Assembly: GCF_040639655.1 (NCBI RefSeq)
Contig: NZ_JBFAAI010000001.1
Span: 682,001 to 746,000, forward strand
Direction of reading: 5' to 3'
DNA length: 64,000 nt
Source of the DNA: Actinoplanes sp040639655
Lineage (GTDB): Bacteria > Actinomycetota > Actinomycetes > Mycobacteriales > Micromonosporaceae
Shown: piece by piece, positions 8,142 to 15,974 of the stretch
How positions within the stretch are numbered: position 1 is the stretch's first letter
How the letters are laid out: every line of letters begins with the position of its first letter
Made by a program: the position numbers and the translations under genes
The notes under the pieces: generated by a model
What the model was told of the DNA's origin: nothing
Database searches by the model: none
What the model saw: the letters and a program-made list of their open reading frames with translations, nothing else

Positions 8142-8999
8142 ATGGTCGACGGTCCGGTGGCGTTCGTGCTGGGTGGCGGCGGCGTCCTGGGCGCGGTCGA
8201 GGTCGGGATGCTGCGGGCCCTGTTCCGTGCCGGGTTCCGTCCGGATCTCGTGGTCGGTACGTCGATCGGCGCGGTCAACGGCGCCCTGGTCGCTGCCGAC
8301 CCGAGTGAGCCGGTCACCGAGCGGCTGGTCCGGCTCTGGACCTCGCCGGAGGCGGCGGCCGTCTACGGCGACTCGATCGGCCGCCAGATGCGGCGGTTCG
8401 CGGCCCGGACCCACCTGCACTCGCCCCGCCCGCTGCGCCGCCTGCTCGAGGCCGAGCTGGGCGAGTCGGCCACCTTCGCCGATCTCAAGGTGCCGTTCCA
8501 CTGCTGCGCGGCGAGCATCGAGCGGGCCGCCGAACACTGGTTCGACAGTGGACCGCTCGTCGACGCGGTGCTCGCCTCGTCAGCGGTGCCCGGCCTGCTG
8601 CCGCCCATGGAGATCGGGGGCGAACACTTCGTCGACGGTGGCATCGTCAACTCGATCCCGATCGGGGAGGCCGTCCGGATCGGGGCGAAACTGATCTTCG
8701 TGCTCCAGGTCGGGCGGGTGGAACGGCAGCTCAGTGTGCCGAAACGGCCGTGGGAGGTGGCGCAGGTGGCGTTCGAGATCGCCCGGCGGCACCGGTTCGC
8801 CCGGGAGCTTGCGTCCCTGCCCGACGATGTACGGGTGCATGTGCTCCCGAGCGGGACCGGTGACGGCGGCGACGGCCGGGACGACTCCCCGTGGGCGTAC
8901 CGGGACATGGCCGCGGTGGGCCGCCGGATCAGTCGCGCCTACACCGCGTCCCGGCGTTATCTGAGCGCGAACGTCAATCCGCTGCCGGGTGGCAACTGA
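8142..8999 (+). CDS. Patatin-like phospholipase (RssA/YchK type)
   Basis: A 285-residue serine hydrolase that would act on phospholipids or acyl esters. The oxyanion-hole motif GGGGVLG is near residue 11, the nucleophile is in GTSIGA (S41), and the catalytic aspartate is D165 in VDGGIVNS, giving the Ser-Asp dyad of patatins. No signal peptide is seen, so it is cytosolic. The next gene, a PlsC-like acyltransferase, starts inside this stop codon (ATGA overlap), so the two are translated together and may act in one lipid-remodelling step. Confidence 0.9.
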   Translation: MVDGPVAFVLGGGGVLGAVEVGMLRALFRAGFRPDLVVGTSIGAVNGALVAADPSEPVTERLVRLWTSPEAAAVYGDSIGRQMRRFAARTHLHSPRPLRRLLEAELGESATFADLKVPFHCCAASIERAAEHWFDSGPLVDAVLASSAVPGLLPPMEIGGEHFVDGGIVNSIPIGEAVRIGAKLIFVLQVGRVERQLSVPKRPWEVAQVAFEIARRHRFARELASLPDDVRVHVLPSGTGDGGDGRDDSPWAYRDMAAVGRRISRAYTASRRYLSANVNPLPGGN

Positions 9000-10039
9000 T
9001 GGCCCCGCCCCCGGTGTGGGTCCGGCGACTGGTGATCGCACCGACCGTGGTGGTGCTGGCGTTCGTACTGCTCACCACCCTGCCGATCTGGCTGCTGCTG
9101 GCCCTGGCCGTGTCCCCGCTGGTGCCCGGCCGGCTACGCGTGCCCCGGCTGGTCTTCCTGGTGATCGTCTACCTGGTGTGGGACGCGGTCGCGCTGGTGT
9201 CGCTGACCGGGCTCTGGATCGCCTCCGGATTCGGCGCGCGGATCCGCTCGCCGTGGTTCCAGCGCGCGCACTACGTACTCACCGGGTGGTTCTTGAAGAT
9301 CCTGTTCTGGTTCGCGCGGTGGTCGCTGCACCTGGAGATCGACGTCGTCGGCACCGACCCGGACACCGCCCTGCCGGGCCGCCCGGAGATCGTGGTGAGC
9401 CGGCACGCCGGCCCCGGTGACTCGTTCACCCTGATCCACGGGCTGGTCAACTGGTTCGCGCGGGAGCCGCGGATCGTGCTGAAAGCGGCCCTGCAGTGGG
9501 ACCCCGCGGTCGACGTGCTGCTCAACCGCCTGCCCAACAGGTTCATCTCGCCCGGACGCACCGGGACGGCGACCCTCGAGCAACAGATCGGCGACCTGGC
9601 CACCGGCCTGGACCACAACGACGCCTTCGTGATCTTCCCGGAAGGCGGGAACTTCACCCCGCGCCGCAAGGTCAGTGCCATCGCCCGGCTCCGGGACCGC
9701 GGGCTGCACGACATGGCGGCCAAGGCGGAGAACCTGCGCAACCTGCTGCCGCCGAAGCCGGGCGGTCTGCTCGCCGCGATCGAAGCGGCCCCGGACGCCG
9801 GTGTGATCTTCGTGGCACACACCGGCCTGGACCGGATGCTCAGCGTCGCTGATGTGTGGCGTGAGCTGCCGATGGACAAGCGTCTGGTGATGCGGTTCTG
9901 GAGCGTACCGCCGGAGGACGTGCCCACCGGGGAGCAGGAGCGCACCGAATGGTTGTACGAGTGGTGGGCCCGGATCGACGCGTGGATCGACGAGCATCAG
10001 CCCGCGCCGAGGCCGCTGTGGACGCCGCGCGCACGCTAG
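8999..10039 (+). CDS. PlsC-like acyltransferase, membrane associated
   Basis: A 346-residue protein with two or three N-terminal hydrophobic segments (about 8-75) and a 1-acylglycerol-phosphate acyltransferase fold. Block I is variant: SRHAGPGDS (H136, D141) keeps the catalytic H-x4-D spacing but has R in place of the usual N before H. Block III is FPEGGNF instead of FPEGTR. The ATG overlapping the patatin stop was chosen; the longer open frame runs through the patatin gene. It probably acylates a lipid, but the variant motifs make lysophosphatidate doubtful as substrate. Confidence 0.82.
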   Translation: MAPPPVWVRRLVIAPTVVVLAFVLLTTLPIWLLLALAVSPLVPGRLRVPRLVFLVIVYLVWDAVALVSLTGLWIASGFGARIRSPWFQRAHYVLTGWFLKILFWFARWSLHLEIDVVGTDPDTALPGRPEIVVSRHAGPGDSFTLIHGLVNWFAREPRIVLKAALQWDPAVDVLLNRLPNRFISPGRTGTATLEQQIGDLATGLDHNDAFVIFPEGGNFTPRRKVSAIARLRDRGLHDMAAKAENLRNLLPPKPGGLLAAIEAAPDAGVIFVAHTGLDRMLSVADVWRELPMDKRLVMRFWSVPPEDVPTGEQERTEWLYEWWARIDAWIDEHQPAPRPLWTPRAR

Positions 10040-10207
10040 GGCGTCACCGTCGCGGCGGCCGGCCGTTGGACTTCACATCTGCCTCCTCGTCGATGTCTGG
10101 GCGGCGTACGCCGTAGCCGGCGGGTCGCGGCCCGATTTCCGGGGCGATCATGGGCGAGGCATGATGGTTCTTCAGGCGTCCGCACGGTACGTACAGGGGG
10201 AGGACCC

Positions 10208-11356
10208 GTGAGATTCGAGGTCAGCAAGGTCCTCGACGCCATCGAGGCTCGGCTCACCACCGATCCGGCGCTCGCCCGGGCTGTGGTGGATCTGGAGGAG
10301 GTCGTCCGTTACGCGGATCTCGACGGCGGCCGCCCGGCCAGCCTGGTCCGTCTCGGTCTGCTGGTAGACGCGCTCGGCCGGTACGTCTCCGAGGAGAACG
10401 TCCCGGTGTACGTGGTCACGCCGCGCGGGTTGCTCTCGGACACCGACCTCACCTCGAACGAACGGATGGTGGTGCGCCGCTGGGCCGACGACGGCAAGGT
10501 CGAGGTGGTGCCACAGGTCGAGGACCGGGTGCTGGAAGTGGCCGAGATGCTCGGACTGCCGGTGCTCACCCGTGACCGGGAGGACCGCTTCCGGGCCAGC
10601 CGCCCGTGGGTGACCGAGCCGGGCCGGCTGCTCGCGCTGGTGTCGGCGCAAGGTGGTCCGACGCTGGTGGCCCGGGTGGGCCGCGGCGAGGTGACGCCGC
10701 CGGTGCCGCGTTCCCCGCTGGGCGAGCGGCTGCTGGCCAGGGTGTGGCGGTGCCCCTCGCTGAGCTGCAACAGCTACGGCGACGGCGGTGACTCGGACAG
10801 CCCGTTCGCGGACATGCGCACCTACACCAGCCCGGTGTCGCAGCCACCGCCGGCCCTGCGCGCCGGCGTGCCGACATGCCCCCGGCACGGGGAACGGCTG
10901 AAGGACGTCGGGCCGCGCCCGGCGACCGAGGTCTTCTCGGTCCGCATCGACGGCGTGATCCGGCAGCGGTTCGTGGTCTCCGAGGACCGGGCCATGGTGG
11001 TGGGCCGGGCCCCCGAGGGCGGTTCGGGGGTGATGCTCGGCCAGTGGCTCACCGACGACGCCCGGAAATGGATCAGCCGAGGGCACGTCCAGTTCACGCT
11101 GCGCGGTGGCCAGGTGACGGTGACGGACATCAGCATGAACGGTTCGGGTGTCCGGCCGGGCGGCTCGATGGACGACGAGGCGCGGATCACCCTGCGCCGT
11201 GACGAGAGCCGGATCCTGGCCGACGACGACATCGTCGAGCTCTATCACGCGGTGCTCATCGGCCGGTCGAAACTCTGGGCCAGTGGCGGCAACGTCCAGC
11301 CCGAGTCGGTGATGGGCGAGGCGCCGACCATGGCGTTCCGGCCGGTCGGCCGCTAG
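10208..11356 (+). CDS. FHA-domain protein with cysteine cluster
   Basis: A 382-residue protein with a GTG start after a strong ribosome site (GGGGGAGGA). The C-terminal third is a forkhead-associated phosphothreonine-binding domain: VVGRAPEGG, then SRGHVQF, then TDISMNGSG. In the middle, CPSLSC and CPRHG form a probable zinc site. The first 170 residues are soluble and of unrecognised family; their alternation of helices and strands is loosely PIN-like, which I cannot confirm. It would read phosphothreonine signals, for example from Ser/Thr kinases like the one at 33.7 kb. It is monocistronic and ends at a large bidirectional hairpin. Confidence 0.8.
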   Translation: MRFEVSKVLDAIEARLTTDPALARAVVDLEEVVRYADLDGGRPASLVRLGLLVDALGRYVSEENVPVYVVTPRGLLSDTDLTSNERMVVRRWADDGKVEVVPQVEDRVLEVAEMLGLPVLTRDREDRFRASRPWVTEPGRLLALVSAQGGPTLVARVGRGEVTPPVPRSPLGERLLARVWRCPSLSCNSYGDGGDSDSPFADMRTYTSPVSQPPPALRAGVPTCPRHGERLKDVGPRPATEVFSVRIDGVIRQRFVVSEDRAMVVGRAPEGGSGVMLGQWLTDDARKWISRGHVQFTLRGGQVTVTDISMNGSGVRPGGSMDDEARITLRRDESRILADDDIVELYHAVLIGRSKLWASGGNVQPESVMGEAPTMAFRPVGR

Positions 11357-11360
11357 GACG

Positions 11361-11419
11361 TCCGGCTGTCGCTCACCGCTGTCTCGAAGGCGCTGAGACA
11401 GCGGTGAGCGACAGCCGGA
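11361..11419. terminator. Bidirectional terminator hairpin
   Basis: A perfect 25-base-pair inverted repeat (11361-11385 with 11395-11419) with a 9-base loop lies between the convergent FHA and rocD genes. It would serve both strands. Confidence 0.85.
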
Positions 11420-11432
11420 AAGGGCCGGGAGA

Positions 11433-12647
11433 TCAGCCGCGCACCACCGCGGCGAGCTGGGCCAGCGCGTGGTCCAGCTCCTCCTCGGTGACGACCAGCG
11501 GCGGAGCCAGCCGGATCGTCGACCCGTGCGTGTCCTTGGCCAGCACACCCCGCTCGGTCAGGCGCTCACAGGCCTGCCGTCCGGTCATCAGCAGCGGATC
11601 GATGTCGACGCCGGCCCAGAGCCCGCGGCCGCGTACCGCCACCACGCCCTTGCCGATGAGGGCCGTGAGGCCCTCGTGCAGCCGGGCACCGAGACGCGCC
11701 GACCGCTCCTGGAACTCACCGGTCTCCAGCAGCCGGACCACCGCGGTCCCGACCGCGCACGCCAGCGGATTCCCGCCGAAGGTGGAGCCGTGCTCGCCGG
11801 GCCGCAGCACACCGAGCACCGCCCGGTCGGCGGCGACCGCGGAGACCGGCACGATACCGCCGCCGAGGGCCTTGCCGAGCACGTACATGTCCGGCACGAC
11901 GCCCTCGTGCTCGATCGCGAAGGTCTTCCCGGTACGTCCCAGACCCGACTGGATCTCGTCGGCGATCATCAGGACGTTGTTCTCGGTGCACAGCTCGCGG
12001 ACACCGGCCAGGAACCCGGCCGGCGGCACCAGCACGCCGGCCTCGCCCTGGATCGGCTCCATCAGGACGGCGACCGTGTTCGGGTTGATCGCGGCCCGGA
12101 GCGCGGCCAGATCGCCGTACGGCACCACCACGAACCCGGGGGTGTACGGCCCGAAGTCGGCGCGCGCGTCCGGGTCGGTGGAGAAGCTGACAATCGTCGT
12201 GGTGCGCCCGTGGAAGTTGTCGGCCGCCACGATGATCTCGGCCCGCTCGTCGGCGACCCCCTTGACCCGGTAACCCCACTTGCGGGCCACCTTGATCGCG
12301 GTCTCCACGGCTTCGGCGCCGGTGTTCATCGGCAGTACCAGGTCCTTGCCGCACAGCTCGGCAAGGCCGTGGCAGAACGCCGCGAACTGGTCGTGCACGA
12401 ACGCCCGGCTGGTCAGGGTGACCCGGTCGAGCTGGGCGTGGGCGGCCGCGATCAGCCCGGGGTGCCGGTGGCCGAAGTTGAGCGCGGAGTAGCCGGCCAG
12501 GAAGTCCAGGTAACGACGGCCGTCGACGTCGGTGACCCAGGTGCCCTCGGCCTCCGCCACCACCACCGGCAGCGGGTGGTAGTTGTGGGCCGTCCAACGC
12601 TCGGCGTCGGCGAGCTCCGCGGGCGTACGAAGATCCACGGTCGTCAT
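11433..12647 (-). CDS. rocD: Ornithine aminotransferase
   Basis: A 404-residue class III PLP aminotransferase that converts ornithine and 2-oxoglutarate to glutamate semialdehyde and glutamate. Visible landmarks are the phosphate-binding NTGAEAVETAIK, the cofactor aspartate in IADEIQSGLGRTG, the Schiff-base lysine in GKALGGGIVP, and STFGGNPLAC. Length and motifs fit RocD rather than acetylornithine aminotransferase, as does the neighbour ddaH 46 bases upstream in the same direction. Together they would turn a guanidino compound or its ornithine product into glutamate. The same DDAH-RocD association is known in mycobacteria. Confidence 0.92.
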   Translation of the reverse strand: MTTVDLRTPAELADAERWTAHNYHPLPVVVAEAEGTWVTDVDGRRYLDFLAGYSALNFGHRHPGLIAAAHAQLDRVTLTSRAFVHDQFAAFCHGLAELCGKDLVLPMNTGAEAVETAIKVARKWGYRVKGVADERAEIIVAADNFHGRTTTIVSFSTDPDARADFGPYTPGFVVVPYGDLAALRAAINPNTVAVLMEPIQGEAGVLVPPAGFLAGVRELCTENNVLMIADEIQSGLGRTGKTFAIEHEGVVPDMYVLGKALGGGIVPVSAVAADRAVLGVLRPGEHGSTFGGNPLACAVGTAVVRLLETGEFQERSARLGARLHEGLTALIGKGVVAVRGRGLWAGVDIDPLLMTGRQACERLTERGVLAKDTHGSTIRLAPPLVVTEEELDHALAQLAAVVRG

Positions 12648-12693
12648 GAGCTGTACCTCCTCGTCATGCTCTCCTGGTGCTGGCTGCGCTCGG

Positions 12694-13491
12694 TCATGAC
12701 CGGACCTCGAGCGTGCAGCACTTCGGACCGCCGCCGGCCTTGCGCAGCTCGGAGACGTCGACCCCGACGGTCTGGTAACCGGCGGCGCGCAGTGCTCCGG
12801 CGAGGTGGGTGGCCTGCTCGGCCAGCACGACGGTCCGGCCGTCGCTGACCGCGTTCAGGCCGAGCACGGCGGCGTCCTCCGGCGTCGCGATGATCGCGTC
12901 CGGGAAGAGCTGCCGGAGCACCGCCTGCGAACCGGGGGAGAACGCCTCCGGCAGGTACGCGATGTTGCGCTCGTCCAGCACGCACAGCGCGGTGTCCAGG
13001 TGATAGTAGGCCGGGTCGACCAGCTGCAGCGTGATCACCGGGCGCTGGAGGAACTCCTGGGTCTCGGCGTGCGACGCGTGGGCGGTCCGGAAGCCGGTGC
13101 CGGCCAGCAGAACGTCACCGGCGAGCAGGATGTCGCCCTCGCCCTCGTTGGTGTGCTTGGGCTCGAGCACGTCGAAGCCGCGCTCACGGAACCAGGCGGC
13201 GTAGGCGGGGGCCTCGTCGGCTCGCTCCGCGTCACGGAACTGCACACCCAGCACCCGTCCGTCCACGACGGTGCCGCCGTTCGCGGCGAAGACCATGTCG
13301 GGCAGGCCCGGCAGCGGATCGATCAGTTCAACGGTGTGACCGAGGCCGAGGAACGTCTGCCGCAGGTTCTCCCACTGGCTGATCGCCAGGGCGTTGTCGT
13401 ACGGCGCCGTCGGGTCCATCCACGGATTGATCCGGTACGTGACGGCGAAGTGGGTGGGCCGGCACATCAGGTAGCGGCGCTTCAGGCTCAT
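12694..13491 (-). CDS. ddaH: Dimethylarginine dimethylaminohydrolase-family amidinohydrolase
   Basis: A 265-residue enzyme of the DDAH/arginine deiminase superfamily that hydrolyses a guanidino group. Visible family features are MCRPTHFAV and INPWMDP near the start, FAANGGTVVD, NEGEGDILL, the catalytic histidine in YYHLDTAL and the nucleophile in GGGPKCCTLEVR, which has two adjacent cysteines. The ATG at 13491 was preferred to the upstream GTG at 13527, whose extra residues (PGRIPFFF) are not family-like; neither start has a strong ribosome site. It forms a catabolic unit with rocD. The substrate could be methylated arginine or arginine itself. Confidence 0.88.
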   Translation of the reverse strand: MSLKRRYLMCRPTHFAVTYRINPWMDPTAPYDNALAISQWENLRQTFLGLGHTVELIDPLPGLPDMVFAANGGTVVDGRVLGVQFRDAERADEAPAYAAWFRERGFDVLEPKHTNEGEGDILLAGDVLLAGTGFRTAHASHAETQEFLQRPVITLQLVDPAYYHLDTALCVLDERNIAYLPEAFSPGSQAVLRQLFPDAIIATPEDAAVLGLNAVSDGRTVVLAEQATHLAGALRAAGYQTVGVDVSELRKAGGGPKCCTLEVRS

Positions 13492-13590
13492 GAAGAAAAA
13501 CGGTATGCGCCCTGGACCGACGAACACCCCGGACCAACCATGCGTACGGCGGCGGATCGTTGCGTGATCTCGGGATCCTGCGGCGATTCA

Positions 13591-13644
13591 TTGCAAAGGC
13601 CCCGGCGGGGCGGCGAACCGCTGCCCATGCCGGGGCCTTGGCAA
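13591..13644 (-). terminator. Hairpin after the small membrane protein gene
   Basis: An 11-base-pair perfect stem (13596-13606 with 13629-13639) extends by four more pairs after one mismatch, with a 22-base loop. It lies between the end of the minus-strand gene at 13751 and the start of ddaH, so it probably terminates the former. It may also shape the ddaH leader. Confidence 0.55.
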
Positions 13645-13750
13645 CCTCGGCGAACCGCCGGGGTCATTCGGGGCGGGCCGGCCAAGGCCGTCCCGGTTCC
13701 GAGAGGTTGTTTGCGCCGACTCTTCATCGGCGGTGACTGTCAGGTACCCG

Positions 13751-14317
13751 TCAGATCCGAGTCTCAAACTGTGTGTCAAGCCACGTCCGGAACTCCGTGA
13801 CGGTCTGCGTGTCGGTGCCGAGCCACCACAGCTGGCCGGCCAGAGCCAGCACGCCGATGACGATGGCGGTCAGCGACAGCACCAGCCCGATCACCGCACC
13901 GGTCTTGCCGGCCACGTGCCGCTTGCGGGTCGCGAAGACGCCGGCGAGGGAGAGGACGAGCGCGACCGCGGCGACGCCGATGCCGTACCCCAGCAGGGGT
14001 CCGGACAGCACCAGCAGGGCACCGGCGACCGAGAGGACCAGGCCGAGGGTGGCCACGAAGCTGGCCCGGGCTCGCGGAGCGGGTGCCGGGGGAATCGCGA
14101 CCGGGTCGGAGACGGCCTTGGCGCGCTCGGTCTCGGAACGTGCCGGCGGGGGAGCCGGGCGGAACGTCTCCGGCTTGGCCGGCGGCGGGGTCACGGTGTC
14201 CGAACGGACCGGCGGGAGTGATGCGGTGGTCGCATCGTCGCGGCGAGGCATCACCGGCGTCCGCTCGGTGTTCGCGCCGTCGGTCGTCGTCTGTCGGGGG
14301 AAGGTGGGGAGCCTCAC
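13751..14317 (-). CDS. Small integral membrane protein, proline-rich N-terminus
   Basis: A 188-residue protein. The first 90 residues are hydrophilic and rich in P, A, R and T. Three hydrophobic segments follow (about 88-108, 110-130 and 143-165), then a short acidic tail. The layout resembles DUF4190-type actinobacterial membrane proteins, whose function is unknown. The GTG start has a near-perfect ribosome site (AAGGAGGT). It stands alone between terminator hairpins, downstream of clpP on the same strand. Confidence 0.75.
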   Translation of the reverse strand: MRLPTFPRQTTTDGANTERTPVMPRRDDATTASLPPVRSDTVTPPPAKPETFRPAPPPARSETERAKAVSDPVAIPPAPAPRARASFVATLGLVLSVAGALLVLSGPLLGYGIGVAAVALVLSLAGVFATRKRHVAGKTGAVIGLVLSLTAIVIGVLALAGQLWWLGTDTQTVTEFRTWLDTQFETRI

Positions 14318-14376
14318 GTCTGAACCTCCTTGGCAGGTTTGACACCGCTACATACCCCTGCGACCCGGAAACGACA

Positions 14377-14408
14377 CGAAGGGCACGCCCGCGAGGACGT
14401 GCCCTTGC
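14377..14408 (-). terminator. Terminator after clpP
   Basis: A 9-base-pair stem (14379-14387 with 14398-14406) and 10-base loop lie 12 bases past the clpP stop. On the minus strand the stem is followed by CGTGTCGTTTCC. Confidence 0.6.
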
Positions 14409-14419
14409 GAAGAAGTGAG

Positions 14420-15025
14420 TCAGACCAGCGAGGACACCGCGTTCACGTCGCTCGCCTTGGCGATCACATGGTCGACGAGGCCGTAGTCCTTCGCCTGCTG
14501 GGCGGTGAACCAGCGGTCGCGGTCGGAGTCGCGCTCGATCTCCTCGGGGGTGTGCCCGGAGTGGAAGGCGATGCGATCGTTCATCACGTGCTTGATGTGC
14601 AACATGCTCTCGGCCTGGATGGCGATGTCGGCTGCGGTGCCGCCGATGCCGCCGGAGAGCTGGTGCATCATCACCCGGGCGTGCGGAAGCGCATACCGCT
14701 TGCCGGGGGTGCCGGCGCAGAGCAGGAACTGGCCCATCGAGGCGGCCATGCCCATCGCGATCGTGGCCACGTCGTTCTTGATGTACTGCATGGTGTCGTA
14801 GACGGCCATGCCGGCGCTGATCGAGCCGCCCGGAGAGTTGATGTAGAGGGCGATGTCGCGCTCCGCGTCCTCGGAGGCCAGCAGGAGCATCTGCGCACAG
14901 ATGCGGTTGGTCACCTCGTCGTTGACCTCGCTGCCGAGGAAGATGATCCGTTCCCGGAGGAGTCTTTCGAAGACCTGGTCGTCGAAGGACGCGCCGCCAC
15001 CACGCATGGTCGTCTCATTGGTCAT
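14420..15025 (-). CDS. clpP: ATP-dependent Clp protease proteolytic subunit
   Basis: A 201-residue serine peptidase that forms the tetradecameric barrel working with ClpX or ClpC. The triad is visible: S96 in GMAASMGQF, H121 in ARVMMHQ and D170 in SDRDRWF. INSPGGSISAG and GIGGTAADI are family hallmarks. The ATG at 15025 fits the ribosome site (GAGAAGG) better than the GTG three codons earlier. Actinobacteria often carry clpP genes in tandem beside tig and clpX. Here a single copy faces nei2 across a short divergent region, so it is probably an additional paralogue. Confidence 0.95.
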   Translation of the reverse strand: MTNETTMRGGGASFDDQVFERLLRERIIFLGSEVNDEVTNRICAQMLLLASEDAERDIALYINSPGGSISAGMAVYDTMQYIKNDVATIAMGMAASMGQFLLCAGTPGKRYALPHARVMMHQLSGGIGGTAADIAIQAESMLHIKHVMNDRIAFHSGHTPEEIERDSDRDRWFTAQQAKDYGLVDHVIAKASDVNAVSSLV

Positions 15026-15117
15026 GGGAACCACCTTCTCCCAGCCGCGCCGCGGATCCCAGCGATTCGCCTCAGGGCGAATCCGCTGACGGCATAATGC
15101 CCGGCTACCTTTGGTGC

Positions 15118-15945
15118 GTGCCGGAGGGACATACCATTCACCGCCTCGCCAGCCGCCACCGTGAGCTGTTCGCCGGGCAGCCGGTCGCGGCAGTCAGCCC
15201 GCAGGGCCGTTTCGCCGCGGGAGCCGCACTCATCGACGGGCGTGTGCTCCTCGACACCGAGGCGTACGGCAAGCATCTGCTCCACCACTACGAGGGTGAG
15301 CGCATCCTGCACGTGCACCTCGGGCTGTACGGCAAGTTCGCCGACGGCCCGCTGCCCGCCCCCGCCCCGGTCGGTCAGATCCGGTTCGCGCTGACCGGTT
15401 CCGATCACTGGCTGGAACTGCGCGGCCCGACCGCGTGCGAGGTCCTCGACCCCGGTGCGGTGGAGTTGCTGCGGTCCCGGCTGGGCGCTGATCCGCTGCG
15501 TGACGACGCCGATCCCGCGGCGGCCTGGGCCCGGGTCCGGGCGAGCACCAAACCGCTGCTCGCCCTGCTGATGGACCAGTCGATCGTGGCCGGTTGCGGC
15601 TTGATCTACGCCAACGAGACGCTGTTCCGGGCCGGTCTCTCGCCGCAGTCACCGGGCACGGCGATCGACGCCGCCCGCTGGGCCGCGCTCTGGGACGATC
15701 TGCGGGCGCTGATGAAGGAGGGCGTGCTGCGCGGCCGGATCGACACCGTGCACACCGAGCACACCCCGGAGGCGATGCGCCGCGCGCCGCGGGTCGACCG
15801 GCACGGCGGCGAGGTCTACGTCTACCGCCGTTCCGGCCAGCCGTGCCTGGTCTGCGGGACGCCGATCGCGATGGGCACGATGGTGGCGCGCAACGTCTAC
15901 TGGTGCCCGGCCTGCCAGCCGGCCGCGCGGTCGCGGCGCCGCTAG
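15118..15945 (+). CDS. nei2: Fpg/Nei-family DNA glycosylase, Nei2-like
   Basis: A base-excision-repair glycosylase/AP lyase of 275 residues for oxidised pyrimidines. The GTG start was chosen so that the catalytic N-terminal proline follows the initiator (PEGHTIHR); the upstream ATG frame would bury it. PEGHT marks Nei/endonuclease VIII rather than Fpg (PELPE). The helix-two-turn-helix asparagine is in AGCGLIYANE, and a C-terminal zinc finger has CLVC and CPAC pairs with VARNVYWCP between. It is monocistronic and divergent from clpP. Confidence 0.93.
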   Translation: MPEGHTIHRLASRHRELFAGQPVAAVSPQGRFAAGAALIDGRVLLDTEAYGKHLLHHYEGERILHVHLGLYGKFADGPLPAPAPVGQIRFALTGSDHWLELRGPTACEVLDPGAVELLRSRLGADPLRDDADPAAAWARVRASTKPLLALLMDQSIVAGCGLIYANETLFRAGLSPQSPGTAIDAARWAALWDDLRALMKEGVLRGRIDTVHTEHTPEAMRRAPRVDRHGGEVYVYRRSGQPCLVCGTPIAMGTMVARNVYWCPACQPAARSRRR

Positions 15946-15974
15946 CTGGACCGGCGGACGGCGTACCCGCCCGG

